Source of the DNA: Coenobita brevimanus
Taxonomy: Eukaryota; Arthropoda; Malacostraca; Decapoda; Coenobitidae
Direction: 5' to 3'
DNA: 64,000 nt
NCBI GenBank assembly: GCA_032717465.1
Contig: CM064663.1
Span: 15,862,358-15,926,357 of the forward strand
Both the position numbers and the translations under genes were made by a program. A model generated the notes under the pieces. The model was not told where the DNA came from. It did no database searches and saw nothing but the letters and a program-made list of their open reading frames with translations. Below, piece by piece: positions 9,941 through 21,603 of the stretch (the stretch's first letter is position 1; every line of letters starts with the position of its first letter).

Positions 9941-11027
9941 TGAATTAGGAAAATAATGAAGTGTTAAATAAATGGCAGGACAAGTTGTGGTAGGGTGTTA
10001 GGCAGGAGAGACTTTACTGGGTCAAGATACAGTGTGAAAACACAGGCTAATAAACTGGTATGTAGGAGGATACCCAGGCAGGTTCACATACTGTACTCTG
10101 GGTAAGGCATACTCTTTGTTGTATATCAACACAGGTATCAGAGGCAAGGCAAAAATTCACATTTCACAATCTGCCAAGGATTATTTAAAAAAAAATAATT
10201 GTACCAAACATATACTATTGTTGGTCTGGTGGGAAGTATTAGAGAAGTCTATAGAAGATGTTATGACAAAATTGCTATAATGTTGCTGCTCTTCTTGATC
10301 CTGTCTGTTGGTCTGTGTGGCCGAGCAGAACCGTCGACCACAAGCAAGTAGCTGCTGTCCTGTGGCAGACTGCGCCTAGCCAGGACCAAAACAGGGATCT
10401 TAATGACAAAGCTGATGCACTGGTCCACTCTTGTTCTCTTTCTTTATTCAACTTTTTTTAACACCACAGTAAGGACTCATTATTCCTATACATTTTGTGA
10501 AGGTGTTGGCAACAGCACTAACCTAAGGCGTGATATGTCCTGATCTACCAAAATGTGTTGCCCAGATGAATTTATCACTGCGGTGACAGATGTCACTCTA
10601 GTGTCTCTTCCTGCCTCTCGCTGCCCCCTCATGATGTAACCCCCACTCCCTGCCCCCTAACCCTGCCCCACCCCTTCCTCCCTTACTCAGCCTCCTCCCT
10701 CCCTCCCATGCCTTACAGTACATCCTCCCTTCTTCCTCACCCTGATCTTCCTCACTCCTTCATAGTGTTGTCTGTCATCCACCCTGTTTCCCATCATCCG
10801 TCTCCCTTTGTCGACTGACTAAATTTCGCTTTCAGTCAGTTCTTTCCCTTCCACCTACACCTCACTCTGCATTCACCAACCTTCTTCCCTTCCTTTGCTG
10901 CTCCCTCTCCCCCTTCTTCCACTCTATTTTTTCCTTCCCCTCCGTTCCTCAGTCACTCACTGTTTCTCCCTCCCTGTCTAACCTGTCATTTTCCTTCATT
11001 CCTCACTCCTTCCCTCTTCCCAGTCCC

Positions 11028-11032
<5 letters not shown>
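9941..11032. other. Unique sequence then CT-rich DNA
   Basis: From 9941 to 10600 the sequence is non-repetitive with no supported exon. From 10600 it becomes C/T-rich and low in complexity, leading into (CT)n. Confidence 0.5.

Positions 11033-11079
<47 letters not shown>
11033..11079. repeat. (CT)n microsatellite
   Basis: Uninterrupted CT run. Confidence 0.97.
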
Positions 11080-11081
<2 letters not shown>

Positions 11082-11236
11082 CTCCTGCTGCCCCTCCTCT
11101 CATGCCTCCCTCCCTTAATCACTTTACTGTCGTTCCTCTGCTTCCTGTGTTTCCCCACAAAGATTGTGATAATTTCATTTTATATATTTTTTTCCACCCT
11201 CGCATACGATAGCAAGAGAGACGGTTGTTTTGCTCG

Positions 11237-11254
11237 GCGCGCGCGCGTGCGTGC

Positions 11255-11303
<49 letters not shown>
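11237..11303. repeat. (GC)n-(GTGC)n-(GT)n compound microsatellite
   Basis: Starts as GCGCGCGCG, passes through CGTG units and becomes pure GT. Alternating purine-pyrimidine throughout, so a candidate for Z-form DNA. Confidence 0.96.
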
Positions 11304-11306
<3 letters not shown>

Positions 11307-11967
11307 GCGAGGAGTGAAGGTAAGGATGAGGCAGGGGAGCAGGAGGAGGAACTGGGAGAGGGCGAGGTTAAAGATGAGGGAGAGGGAGGAGGTTGAATGT
11401 GATAAAAACGGGAGATGGAAAAAGAGAATATTGTTGAAGGTAAAGGCGAGGGAGAGGAAAGAAGTGATGGAGAGGGACGTGGTATTGTACAAGATAAAGG
11501 TTACCGGTGAGAGAGACGGATACACCTGTACACAGTAAAGGTAATGCCATAGACAGGTTTAATTCTATATGCTACTGTGCTGGAATACATCATAATTATA
11601 ATGTACATTCTGATCACAAAAGAAAAAAACTAATACATTAATCCTATTCCTTACACAGCCACTTACGCCCGTCCTACAGATCAATAGTCATAGCCGACAC
11701 TAACATTCAGAAAAAATCTTTTGCTGTGGAGAGGTATCAGGGAAAAATTATTGTCAATAAAAAATGTCAATTGTTTCCTTGTTTGGTAATTAAGGAAGGA
11801 AACTATCAGTCTGAACATTTTGATTTAGCACTGTACTGTGACCGGAGTTGTAAATGTGTTGTGAATGCAAGTGTAATGGTCCTGTGGCTGTTGTTGTACT
11901 TGTGTTCTGGCCACACCTGTACTGTACCTGCCTTGTGGCTCTACCTGCAGTTGTCTTGTCGAGGTTG

Positions 11968-11969
<2 letters not shown>
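11304..11969. other. Purine-rich then unique sequence
   Basis: From 11304 to 11500 it is G/A-rich with GAGGGAGAGG-type patches. From 11500 to 11969 it is unique with no gene signal. Confidence 0.5.

Positions 11970-12010
<41 letters not shown>
11970..12010. repeat. (CT)n microsatellite
   Basis: Uninterrupted CT run. Confidence 0.97.
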
Positions 12011-12012
<2 letters not shown>

Positions 12013-13023
12013 GAGGTGACGTGGGGTGGGGTGGTCTGGTTACCCCCGCCACAAGGTACACCCATGCAACCACCAGCACACAATCTTTCCTCTCTAAGGC
12101 CAACATTCAACCCGTTTGTGTTTTAATCGCTGACCTACTACTTCACAAATCACGCTTGAAGGAGTATTGCAGAGGTTTATTATCACCTCCACACAGCAAA
12201 TCTCCTTTGGCTTCTTTCATTCCTTGTTCTTCCTCTAATCATCTCTTCTCTTTTCGTCATTCTTCACTCTTATACTCCTTCCCCTTTCCATCACTTTCCT
12301 TCTCCCTTCCTCATCCATATCATTTGTCTTTCCTCTTTTCATTACCTATATTCTCCTTGCTGTCCTATTCATTTCTTTTTTCTACCTCCCTTCTCCGTCT
12401 CATTTCTCCTTTCTCCACTGTCCATCTCCTTCGTCCTTCTTCCCGTCTCTGACATTCCCCTCCTAACCTTTCCATCTACTTTGTCCATCGCCTCCTATCA
12501 ATCTCTTTTCCACTTCCTTTTTTCCCCATTTTTTTCCCTCCATCTTTCCCTCGTACTCCTCTCGGCAGCTATTCCCCTCCATCGCTTTTTCATATTTTCT
12601 GTCTTTTTTCACTTAGTTATTATTTTTCCTCCTCCCTCCTTCCTCATTTACCTCTCACTATCTATCCTTCATTCAATCTTCATCTCTTCTCTGATCCCTC
12701 ACATCTTGGTTTCTCTGCATTCCTTCTCCGTCTCTTCTCTCCTCCCTCCACTTCCCACCTTTCCTGCAATCCTTTGACTTTTTCCTTCCCTGCCTCTTTC
12801 CCCCCACTGCTGTGCCTCTTGCTGTGTTGGAGTTCATACGCTCTGTGGTTCCTGTCATAAGCTGTGTCATTTTAATTCTCACTTTCATTGATGTTGTTAC
12901 CCTCCAGCCCGTTACCTGTGCCAGTCACTTCATTTATCCCTACCCATTTCCTCTTTCACATTCTCTCCATCCCCTCGGCTTTTATCACAATATTTCTGAT
13001 ATCATACCGTGCGAGTTCATTGT

Positions 13024-13027
<4 letters not shown>
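12011..13027. other. C/T-rich low-complexity DNA
   Basis: About 1 kb, of which 12180-12800 is almost pure pyrimidine on the plus strand without a fixed period. Ser/Leu/Phe-rich frames here are compositional artefacts. Confidence 0.7.

Positions 13028-13072
<45 letters not shown>
13028..13072. repeat. (CT)n microsatellite
   Basis: Uninterrupted CT run. Confidence 0.97.
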
Positions 13073-13077
<5 letters not shown>

Positions 13078-13271
13078 GTGTGCATAACTTTGTGGGATGT
13101 GCTTTAGTAGCTCACTGGGGTGTTATCCCTGCCAGGTTGTTGCTGGTAACCCTTTCAGTGCGATGGTGTCATATATTGTACTCATGGTATCCCCGGACAA
13201 TTTAATACAGTTTAGATGTTTCACATTTAAGAGGTTCAAAATTACCTGCCTTAAAGCCTGGATTACTTACT

Positions 13272-13995
13272 CTTTGTCTCCCTCTCCCACCTGTCTGTTC
13301 TCTTACTCTTTGTCTCCCTCTCCCACCTCTCTGTTCTCTTACTCTTTGATCCCTCTCCCACCTCTCTGTTCTCTTACTCTTTGTCTCCCTCTCCCACCTC
13401 TCTGTTCTCTTACTCTTTGACTCCCTCTCCCACCTCTCTGTTCTCTCACTCTTTGTCTCCCTCTCCCACCTCTCTGTTCTCGTACTCTTTGTCTCCCTCT
13501 CCCACCTCTCTGTTCTCTTACTCTTTGTCTCCCTCTCCCACCTCTCTGTTCTCTTACTCTTTGACTCCCTCTCCCACCTCTCTGTTCTCTTACTCTTTGT
13601 CTCCCTCTCCCACCTCTCTGTTCTCTTACTCTTTGACTCCCTCTCCCACCTCTCTGTTCTCTTACTCTTTGTCTCCCTCTCTCACCTCTCTGTTCTCTTA
13701 CTCTTTGTCTCCCTCTCCCACCTCCCTGTTCTCTTACTCTTTGTCTCCCTCTCCCACCTCTCTGTTCTCTTACTCTTTGACTCCCTCTCCCACCTCTCTG
13801 TTCTCTTACTCTTTGATCCCTCTCCCACCTCTCTGTTCTCTTACTCTTTGTCTCCCTCTCCCACCTCTCTGTTCTCTTACTCATTGTCTCCCTCTCCCAC
13901 CTCTCTGTTCTCTTACTCTTTGTCTCCCTCTCCCACCTCTCTGTTCTCTTACTCTTTGTCTCCCTCTCCCACCTCTCTGTTCTCTTACTCTTTGT
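13272..13995. repeat. 34-bp minisatellite, about 21 copies
   Basis: The unit contains CTCTGTTCTCTTACTCTTTG plus CTCCCTCTCCCAC. Occasional 33-bp units shift the frame. It is strongly pyrimidine-rich, and frames on both strands stay open by chance of composition. Confidence 0.96.
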
Positions 13996-14269
13996 CTCTT
14001 TCTCCCATCTCTGTGCTTCCTTTATTCTCTCATACCTTCCTATTCCTCTCCTTCCATCCCGTGTTGTGTCCCTTTCCTCCTTTTTCCTCTCCTACGTTAC
14101 TCCTCTCCTCCTCCCTCCTTCCCTCTTGTCACATTTTGTCTTCTGTGCCTCTGATAAATTTTTCCTTTCTCCCACATATACTATTTCCTTTTTTTTCCCT
14201 TCATTAATTTTGATTAAACATTTTCTTTCTGCTGTACTCTCCCGCACTACCCTATTTCCCTCCTGTCTT
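13996..14269. other. C/T-rich low-complexity DNA
   Basis: Continuation of the pyrimidine-rich tract without clear periodicity. Confidence 0.6.
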
Positions 14270-14455
14270 CCCTTCCCACCCTCTGCCTCCCTTCATTCCC
14301 ACCCTCTGCCTCCCTACATTCCCACCCTCTGCCTCCCTCCATTCCTACCCTCTGCCTCCCTCCATTCCCACCCTCTACCTCCCTTCATTCCCACCCCCTG
14401 CCTCCCTTCATTCGCACCCTCTGCCTCCCTCCATTTCCATCCCCTGCCTCCCTCC
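14270..14455. repeat. 24-bp tandem repeat, about 7-8 copies
   Basis: The unit contains CCCTCTGCCTCCCTTCATTC with minor variants. Confidence 0.93.
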
Positions 14456-14612
14456 TCTGCGCTGTGTGTAACTCTTATCTTCTTCTCTCATTGTCATCTT
14501 TTTTGTTCCCTTCCTCCTGCCATTCCTGTCCCTCTGTCTCCTGTCTTCCTATAAACCCCTCCCATTCCTCCCCCTCCCCCCTGTTCCTCCCCCTCCCTCT
14601 CTGCTGCCCCCC

Positions 14613-14641
14613 ATAATCATCATCATCATCATCATCATCAC
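14613..14641. repeat. (CAT)n microsatellite
   Basis: About nine ATC/CAT units. Confidence 0.95.
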
Positions 14642-14734
14642 GCCACAACGCCTGCATCACCACTAAGTACAGGTTTTTATAGACCAGTGTAATAGGTCGC
14701 GTTTACCAGACAACAATGAAGGTGATAATTCCTT

Positions 14735-15075
14735 TGGCAGGGGAGGCAGGGAGGGTGGTGGTGCGACAGAGTAGGAGGGAGAGAGGGTGGTGGGGTGACA
14801 GGGTAGGAGGCAGGGAGGGTGGAGGGGTGACAGAGTAGGAGGGAGAGAGGGTGGTGGGGCGACAGGGTAGGAGGCAGGGAGGGTGGAGGGGTGACAGGGT
14901 AGGAGGCAGGGAGGGTGGCAGGGCAACAGTGATGGCGGCAGGGAGGGTGGTTCGGAGACAGGGTAGGAGGGAGGGAGGGAGGGTAGTTGGACGACATGAA
15001 AAGTGGCAGGGAGGGTGGCAGGGACGGGGGCAGGAAGGGTGGCAGGGCGACCGGGAGGGTTGCAGGGAGGGTGGC
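14735..15075. repeat. G-rich tandem repeat of about 32 bp
   Basis: The unit resembles GGCAGGGAGGGTGG followed by a variable GGGGTGACAGGGTAGGA. Copies decay towards 15075. Many GGG runs on the plus strand could support quadruplex formation. Confidence 0.88.
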
Positions 15076-15243
15076 AGAGCTCTGTGTGGCAACAACCGCA
15101 CCGCGCTGTGTTGCGGTATCCCGCACCGTAAGGAAATACTTGCGGTTGCAGTGCGGATGAGGTGCGGGTGCGGTTGTACTTCCTTCACTGCGGTATATGT
15201 GTGGAATTTGTAGCGTTAGTATGAATGAAAATGAATATATAGT
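15076..15243. other. Short GCGGTTGCGGTGCGG-type sequence
   Basis: Contains G-rich phrases (GCGGATGAGGTGCGGGTGCG) that recur at 15785-16030. Confidence 0.5.

Positions 15244-15290
<47 letters not shown>
15244..15290. repeat. (AC)n microsatellite
   Basis: Perfect CA run. Confidence 0.97.
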
Positions 15291-15291
<1 letters not shown>

Positions 15292-15784
15292 GGAATGTAT
15301 GTGGAAGGAAGACGAGAAGCAACTCTAGGTACTGTGTAGGACTGCAGGTAATGTTGTGTGTATCATGGCCACCAGTGCACCTAGTGACAGACATATTAGT
15401 CTGGCTGGACACAGTGCCAACCAGGACAAGCGTCAAGCCATCCTGTGTCGATGATATCTTTTTCAGTAGTTCAGCGTCAATGCTAAGGTAAAGAGAAGTA
15501 GCAATTCAAGCAACAGAACCTGTAACACCATGGATCACCAACTTCCATAATCGTGTCAAAATTGCTTCATGAAAACCTAAACAATATTTCATAATAATAA
15601 CGTAATAAAATCATTGTAATCTATTTCTTGTTCAAGTTCCTTCTTCCTGTATCATACTATACTTTAGAAACATATAAAATGGTGTTGTATATACTGTGTA
15701 TGCATGCTGTTGATTACTGTATGTCAAGTAGTCTAAAATGTGGATATATGACTGCAGTGCAAATTGTGCCATGCTACTCTGCGG
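15291..15784. other. Unique sequence
   Basis: A/T-rich from 15540 to 15740. Contains a 29-codon ATG frame at 15374 with no supporting context. No gene called. Confidence 0.5.
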
Positions 15785-16030
15785 CTACGGTGATGGTGTG
15801 GTTCTGTGTACTGCGGGTGTTGTACAGTTGCGGTGTGGTACTGTGTATTGTGGGTCCGGTGCGGGTACGGTGATGGTTCTATGTACTGCGGGTGTGGTAC
15901 ACGTGCGGTGCAGGAATGGTTCAGTGTATTGTGGGTGCGGTGCGGGTGCGGGACCAAGACAACTAAAATTGTGCGGCTGTGGTGCCAACGTTGTTCTAAC
16001 AGTGCGGTTGGGGTGCAGGTGCGGATTCGA
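15785..16030. repeat. Imperfect G-rich repeats (GTGCGGGTGCGG / TGTACTGCGGGTG)
   Basis: Diverged units of roughly 30-60 bp with phrases such as TGTGTATTGTGGGTGCGG. Open frames on both strands are compositional. Confidence 0.7.
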
Positions 16031-16251
16031 ATTCTGGAACCAGGCCGAGCTCGAGGGTGGCAGGGCGATAGGGTAGGAGGGAGGGAAGGAGGGATGGTAG
16101 GAGAGGAGAAAGAAGAGAAAAGAAAGGGAAGTGGGAGAGGAGGGTATCAAGGCGGCAGGAAAGAAGGTTCAGAGTAACATGCAGGAGTAGTGTCCAGAGA
16201 AGGAGTAAACAATGAGACGGTGAAAGCTGCACCAGTGAATGTGAAGAAGAA

Positions 16252-16253
<2 letters not shown>

Positions 16254-16308
<55 letters not shown>

Positions 16309-16310
16309 GA
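16254..16310. repeat. (GA)n microsatellite
   Basis: GA run with one G insertion. Confidence 0.97.
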
Positions 16311-16899
16311 TGGTGGCTGAATGGCGGCAGGAAGTACAGGCCATAAAAACATTGTGTGGTGCCACTGATAACACAAAAGTGGCTGGTAACTCAGCCAGTC
16401 CCTACGCCACTTCTACACTGGGGTCTTGTATGCCACCAACACTAAGGTTCTGATGCTGCCGCCACATCACCCACACCCTCAACCAACCACACTTTTCATA
16501 CATATATTTTTTTAATGCAAGAAAGAAGGAACCAAAGGCCAGGAGCCCGCAAGACTGTTCCCTCCAAGAAAAAAAACAAAAACAAGATAACAGAGTGCAT
16601 ATTCAAGATGCGTTCATATGAAGATACCTGGACACACTGTGTTTAAAAGACTGGAGATCACAGGCAGCAGGAAACACAGACAGTGGGAGACAGTTCCAGA
16701 GTTAACCTGTACAACGCCACCTAGCATTTTTCTCTTTCCTCTCTCCTAATGTCACTTACTCTTTCCTCAGCTCACTGCTCTCTCTCCAGCTCCTCTCTTT
16801 CCCCCTCCTCTTTTCCTCCCTCCTCATATCCTCTTCTGCTCTCTGTCTAGTTGTGCCTAATATTTTCCCGCTGGATTTCTCTTTTATTTCCTGCCTTTA

Positions 16900-16901
<2 letters not shown>
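16311..16901. other. Unique sequence then CT-rich
   Basis: 16311-16740 is non-repetitive without a supported exon. 16740-16840 is CT-rich. Confidence 0.5.
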
Positions 16902-16977
<76 letters not shown>

Positions 16978-16986
16978 ATATAGAAA

Positions 16987-17031
<45 letters not shown>

Positions 17032-17065
17032 GCACATTGATAAGAAACATCCGGCCGCTTACAAA

Positions 17066-17147
<82 letters not shown>
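16902..17147. repeat. Compound (AC)n-(GA)n-(AC)n
   Basis: (AC)n at 16902-16972, (GA)n at 16990-17030 and (AC)n at 17067-17147, separated by short unique pieces. Confidence 0.97.
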
Positions 17148-17149
<2 letters not shown>

Positions 17150-17284
17150 CACCTCCCTTGCTCATTCACCATACTCACTCCTGTCCCTTGTCTCACCTCA
17201 GTCAATTACTTCCTCATTTTACTCGTTGGCTCATCTTACTCAGCTGACACGCCTCATTCACCTCACTGACTGACTCAGGCAGGA

Positions 17285-17355
17285 AAGAACCAACGAAGAG
17301 AGGAAAGCACAGTCACCCAGGAGCAGCACTACATCCAGTGAGTGGATGGTGAAGC
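17285..17355 (-). mobile_element. SINE-W/SINE-B head fragment
   Basis: The minus strand reads TCCACTCACTGGATGTAGTG then CTGCTCCTGGGTGACTG, matching the conserved 5' head of the SINEs at 39520, 47430 and 61093. Only the head is present. Confidence 0.6.
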
Positions 17356-17440
17356 ATAAAAATGTTTGTCTTATTCCAGTTTATTTCACGTTGCTCAGCG
17401 GCAGAAAATTTCAAATACATATCAAAAAGTCGTTGGGGAA

Positions 17441-17960
17441 AATTGCCATTAACCATTTTTGAGTTAACCATTTTTGAGTTAATTTTTTTTTTAGTTAACC
17501 ATTTTTTGAGTTAACCATTTTTGAGTTAACCATTTTTTGAAAACCATTTTTTGAGTTAACCATTTTTGAGTTAACCATTTTTTTTAGTTAACCATTTTTT
17601 AAAAAACATTTTTTGAGTTAACCATTTTTGAGTTAACCATTTTTTGACAACCATTTTTTGAGTTAACCATTTTATGACAACCATTTTTTTGAGTTAACCA
17701 TTTTTTTAGTTAACCATTTTTTGACAACAATTTTTTGAGTTAATTTTTTGAGTTAACCATTTTTTGACAACCATTTTTTGAGTTAACCATTTTTGAGTTA
17801 ACCATTTTTTTAGTTAACCATTTTTGAGTTAACCATTTTTGAGTTAACCATTTTTGAGTTAACCATTTTTTGAGTTAACCATTTTTTGAGAACCATTTTT
17901 TGAATTAACCATTTTTTTTTAGTTAACCATTTTTTTCTTAGTTAACCATTTTCTTCAGTT
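17441..17960. repeat. AT-rich tandem repeat of about 16 bp (GAGTTAACCATTTTTT)
   Basis: About 30 copies with variable T-run length and GAGTTAACC/GACAACC alternation. TTAACC recurs in almost every unit. The T-run variation is typical of slippage. Confidence 0.95.
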
Positions 17961-18164
17961 ACGCGAGAGATACTATGGCAGCGGTTGTTGTATTTTGGTG
18001 TTATATAATTCAGGAAATATTTACTCCTGCAACCAAGCCAATAACTATACATTATAACACAAGGTTCATCATTTATCTGTACAAGTTTAGGAATTTATCA
18101 AAAATACAAGACTTGGCAAAACTTGGTGTGGTTTGTTGTATATTACCGACAAAATGTTAAAGTC
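17961..18164. other. Unique sequence
   Basis: A 61-codon plus-strand frame starting near 17975 (MAAVVVFWCYIIQEIF) is open. It has no splice or family support and is not called as a gene. Confidence 0.4.
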
Positions 18165-18326
18165 AATCTGTCTATCTACCTATTGCCACACGCCTTAATC
18201 CAGTAAGGGGTGGCCACAAACAAATCACCTCCATGCCGCCTTGTCCCCCGCCATGTCGCTGCCCTCCCCCCAGCTCACACCCTCTCTCATACACCTCTCC
18301 ACTCCGTCCCTCCATCTCATCCTCGT
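18165..18326 (-). mobile_element. LINE 3' fragment
   Basis: TCTATCTACCTATTGCCACA followed by AAGGGGTGGCCACAAACAAA is the LINE 3' end and tail in reverse orientation. It breaks off in the CATCTCATCCTCG segment. Confidence 0.8.
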
Positions 18327-18357
18327 ATTATAAGGACAGGTTAGGGTTCAGGTTTTG

Positions 18358-18685
18358 TACTGGGGCTTCCAACTGGGGGCTTCCAACTGGGGGCTTCCAA
18401 CTGGGGCTTCCAACTGGGGAATTCCAACTGGGGCTTCCAAATGGGGCTTCCAACTGAGGGCTTCCAACTGGGGCATCCAACTGAGGGCTTCCAACTGGGG
18501 CTTCCAACTGGGGCTTCCAACTGGGGCATCCAACTGGGACTTCCAACTGGGGCTTCCAACTGGGGCTTCCAACTGGGGCTTCCAACTGGGGCATCCAACT
18601 GAGGGCTTCCAACTGGGGCTTCCAACTGGGGCTTCCAACTGGGGGCTTCCAACTGGGGCTTCCAACTGGGGCTTCCAGCGTTACG
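18358..18685. repeat. 14-15 bp minisatellite (GGGGCTTCCAACT), about 22 copies
   Basis: The unit is GGGGCTTCCAACTG with GGGGG, GAGGG and CATCC variants. Because the unit length varies, frames on both strands shift among equivalent peptides; there is no coding constraint. Confidence 0.96.
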
Positions 18686-18692
18686 ACTGGGC

Positions 18693-18815
18693 TCTTTTTC
18701 CAGTCACTTGACCAAAAATTGCCATATCTTCATCCTGAAATAACTCTATCAGTACATTAACACTAGAATATGATGCCAGTCACGAAGAAGTGCTGTGAAA
18801 AGGATGTAGAAAGAA
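18693..18815 (+). mobile_element. M1 element fragment
   Basis: Contains TGATGCCAGTCACGAAGAAG then TGCTGTGAAAAGGATGTAGA, the M1 core, preceded by a decayed 5' region (CTTGACCAAAAATTGCCAT). The 3' end is lost. Confidence 0.65.
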
Positions 18816-18900
18816 ACTACTTTTTTTTTTTTTTTCATAATGCACACCAGAATGACGGTGGGGGGGGGGAAGGACGGCAAAATGAACACAGTGACTCGGC

Positions 18901-19154
<254 letters not shown>

Positions 19155-19323
19155 TGAGGTGTACAATCAACCAAACAAGTCTGGGTCATCTTCTGGCACG
19201 TATCCTTCTGCCACACACACGACACATTGTGATATATGGGCCGCCCTGTTATTATAAGTCTAATATTGTCCTTGCTAATTATTACCACTCGATATCGCAT
19301 AAATCGTCACTTGTTGGCTGGTA

Positions 19324-19324
<1 letters not shown>

Positions 19325-19404
<80 letters not shown>
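19325..19404. repeat. (AT)n microsatellite
   Basis: About 40 TA units followed by (GATA)n at 19404-19420. Confidence 0.97.
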
Positions 19405-19406
<2 letters not shown>

Positions 19407-19427
19407 TAGATAGATAGATATATATAT

Positions 19428-19750
19428 TATTTGAGAGACAGACTGACAAATGAGGAAGTGAAGGAGCGTTGTGGTGTGGATGTGGATGTGATAGGAAGCG
19501 TTAGGGGAAGCACATTGAGGTGGTTTGGGCCATGTGGAGAGGATGGAGAGCGAGAGACTAACGAGGAGAGAGTATGCGAGTGAGTTGGAGGGGGTGAGAG
19601 GGGGGGAGGCCGTGGATGAGATGGAGATAGAGTGGATAGGTATATGAGAGACGAGTGTGTGGGCTGGGGGGAGGGCAGGGAAATAGCTTGGGACAAGACG
19701 GCATGGAGGCGATTTATTTGTGGCCATTTCTTACGGGATAGGATGTCTAG

Positions 19751-19757
<7 letters not shown>
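19428..19757 (+). mobile_element. LINE 3' fragment
   Basis: Plus-strand match from GAGAGACAGACTGACAAATG through AGGTGGTTTGGGCCATGTGG to ATTTGTTTGTGGCCA. Corresponds to the WRDRLTNEEVKERCGVDVDV and RWFGHVERM region plus the short 3' tail. It ends at a (GA)n run (19754-19792) instead of the usual GATA tail. Confidence 0.82.
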
Positions 19758-19795
<38 letters not shown>

Positions 19796-19829
19796 ACTGA
19801 CTGCAGGACACCACAAGCACTGACAAAAA

Positions 19830-20350
19830 GCTTTACCATAAACCTTCCTCTCTTCCTCCCTTTCACCTTCTTTCTTCCTTCCCTCCTCTTTCTTTCTTCT
19901 TCTCTTCCTTCCTCCTCCTCCTCCTTCCTTCTCTTTTCCCTCCTCCTTCTCTCTCTTTCTCTTTTTCTTCCTCCTTCTCTTTCCGTCCTGCTCCTTCTTG
20001 TTTCTCTTGTCCCTCCTCCTTCTAATTATTCCTCTTTTCCCTTCCCCTCCTCCTCCTCCTTCTTTTTCTTTTCGCTTCCCCTCCTCCTTCTTTCTCCTTT
20101 CCTCCTCCTCCTCCTCCTCCTTTCCCTCTTCCTTCCCCAACTTTTCCCTCCTACTTTTTCTCTCCTCCTCCTCCTTCTTTCTCTTTCCCTCTAGTTGTCC
20201 TTCCTTCTCTTTTCCCTCCTTCCCCATCTCCTTCTTTCCTTCCCCTCCCCATCCTCCTCCTCCTTTTTCCTCCTCCTCCTCCTGCTTCTCCCTCTTATTC
20301 ACTCTCTCCTTCTCCTCTTTCTTTCTCTTTTCCCTCCTCCTCCATGTCCT
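19830..20350. repeat. Polypyrimidine low-complexity tract
   Basis: TCC/TTC-rich without fixed period, more than 500 bases. The long minus-strand Lys/Glu/Arg-rich frame here is compositional. Confidence 0.85.
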
Positions 20351-20477
20351 CCTCGTCCTCGTGCTTGTTGGGTTGGAGGGGCAGAGTGAGCAGCGTGTAT
20401 TCATCAGCGTGCCTGAAGGCCAGCTCATCAGTGTAATGGTGGGGCAATATCTGCACACCCTGGCATCTCCTTGCAGC

Positions 20478-20557
20478 CCTCCTGTCCCGCCCCACCACAC
20501 CCGACCACTGGCTACCACACTGGTTTGGTCTAGAATTGCAGCCCAGTGAGTGTGGTA

Positions 20558-20591
<34 letters not shown>

Positions 20592-20669
20592 TCCTGTCCC
20601 GCCCCACCACACCCGACCACTGGCTACCACACTGGTTTGGTCTCGAATTTCAGGCCAGTGAGTGTGGTA

Positions 20670-20700
<31 letters not shown>
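20478..20700. repeat. Direct duplication of about 115 bp, each ending in (AAT)n
   Basis: CCTGTCCCGCCCCACCACAC through CCAGTGAGTGTGGTAAATAA occurs twice, each copy followed by an AAT run. Possibly a short retroposon with an AAT tail duplicated in tandem. Confidence 0.85.
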
Positions 20701-20701
<1 letters not shown>

Positions 20702-20708
20702 TGATCAA

Positions 20709-21075
20709 TCTATCTATCTATCTATAACCAGACGTCATAATCCCTTAAGGGGTGGCCGATTGACTTAAAGTTAGTGGTTTTGCGGGGAGGGGCACTAACC
20801 CTCCGCCAAACCACTTGTTGACACGTAGGGAACAAGTATGTGATGGTTATGGTTACCACCCAGCGTTGTATATGGTTTCCTGGCTTACAGGAAACCATTA
20901 GGCTTGTCAATGTAAAGCCACCTGAAAAGGAAAGAATAGTAATAAAGAGTGACAGGAAAGATGAGAGAAATAGAAAGAAAGGAGGACAGAAAGAAAAAGA
21001 ATGATGAAGGTGAAGAAAGAAGTAGGCAACACTATATCTGTATCAAGTGCGTGGATGATGGTGGCCACCACCAAC
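20709..21075 (-). mobile_element. SINE-B, full-length-like copy
   Basis: In reverse orientation. The plus strand begins with (TATC)n and the LINE-like 3' end (AACCAGACGTCATAATCCCT, then TAAGGGGTGGCC). Next come GCACTAACCCTCCGCCAAAC, GTTACCACCCAGCG and CAGGAAACCATTAGGCTTGT, and finally the head ATGATGGTGGCCACCA near 21056. Collinear with the copy at 61093-61460. Confidence 0.75.
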
Positions 21076-21382
21076 CACCATAATAATAATAGTACAGCAA
21101 TAATAATGATAATAATGATGATAGTAGTAGTAGTAGTAGTAGTAGTGACTGCTGATCTGGTAATGAACGTCACCTTGCAAAAATTACATCGTCATCCATC
21201 CACCAAATTCGGCTAAAATCTTGTCAAAACAGATTTATTTTAATAACTCCTCACACACACCGACTTTGGCCTTGATCTGTGACCTTGACCTCTGAGTATT
21301 TGTCCTCAAGAGCCAGTCACTTCACTTCAGTCTTATCCTCCAGCCTTCCCCCAGGTTTATCTATAATGAATTCTGTTGATGT

Positions 21383-21414
<32 letters not shown>

Positions 21415-21603
21415 AAACTTTCACCTAGCCCTCGACCTTTACCTTTTATTTACTTTTCTTAAAAAAAAAAAAAAACACACACACACACACACACACACGC
21501 GTTTCGTTCTAGGCTGTCACTCAATCCTTCCGCCTAGTTTGGTTAAAATCGGATAAAAACTGAGTTATCTCATGATAGGAACTATTCTCTCTTAACCCTT
21601 AAA
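21076..21603. other. Unique sequence with short SSRs, 5' flank of the LTR element
   Basis: (GTA)n at 21124-21147, (CT)n at 21389-21414 and an A-run with (CA)n at 21461-21498. No gene signal. Confidence 0.6.

Noticed and set aside
15374..15463. 29-codon ATG frame (MATSAPSDRHISLAGHSANQ)
   Set aside because: Reasonable start context but very short, no homology recognised and no splice signals needed or seen.
19998..20549. Phe/Ser/Leu-rich plus frame and Lys/Glu/Arg-rich minus frame
   Set aside because: Polypyrimidine tract; compositional.
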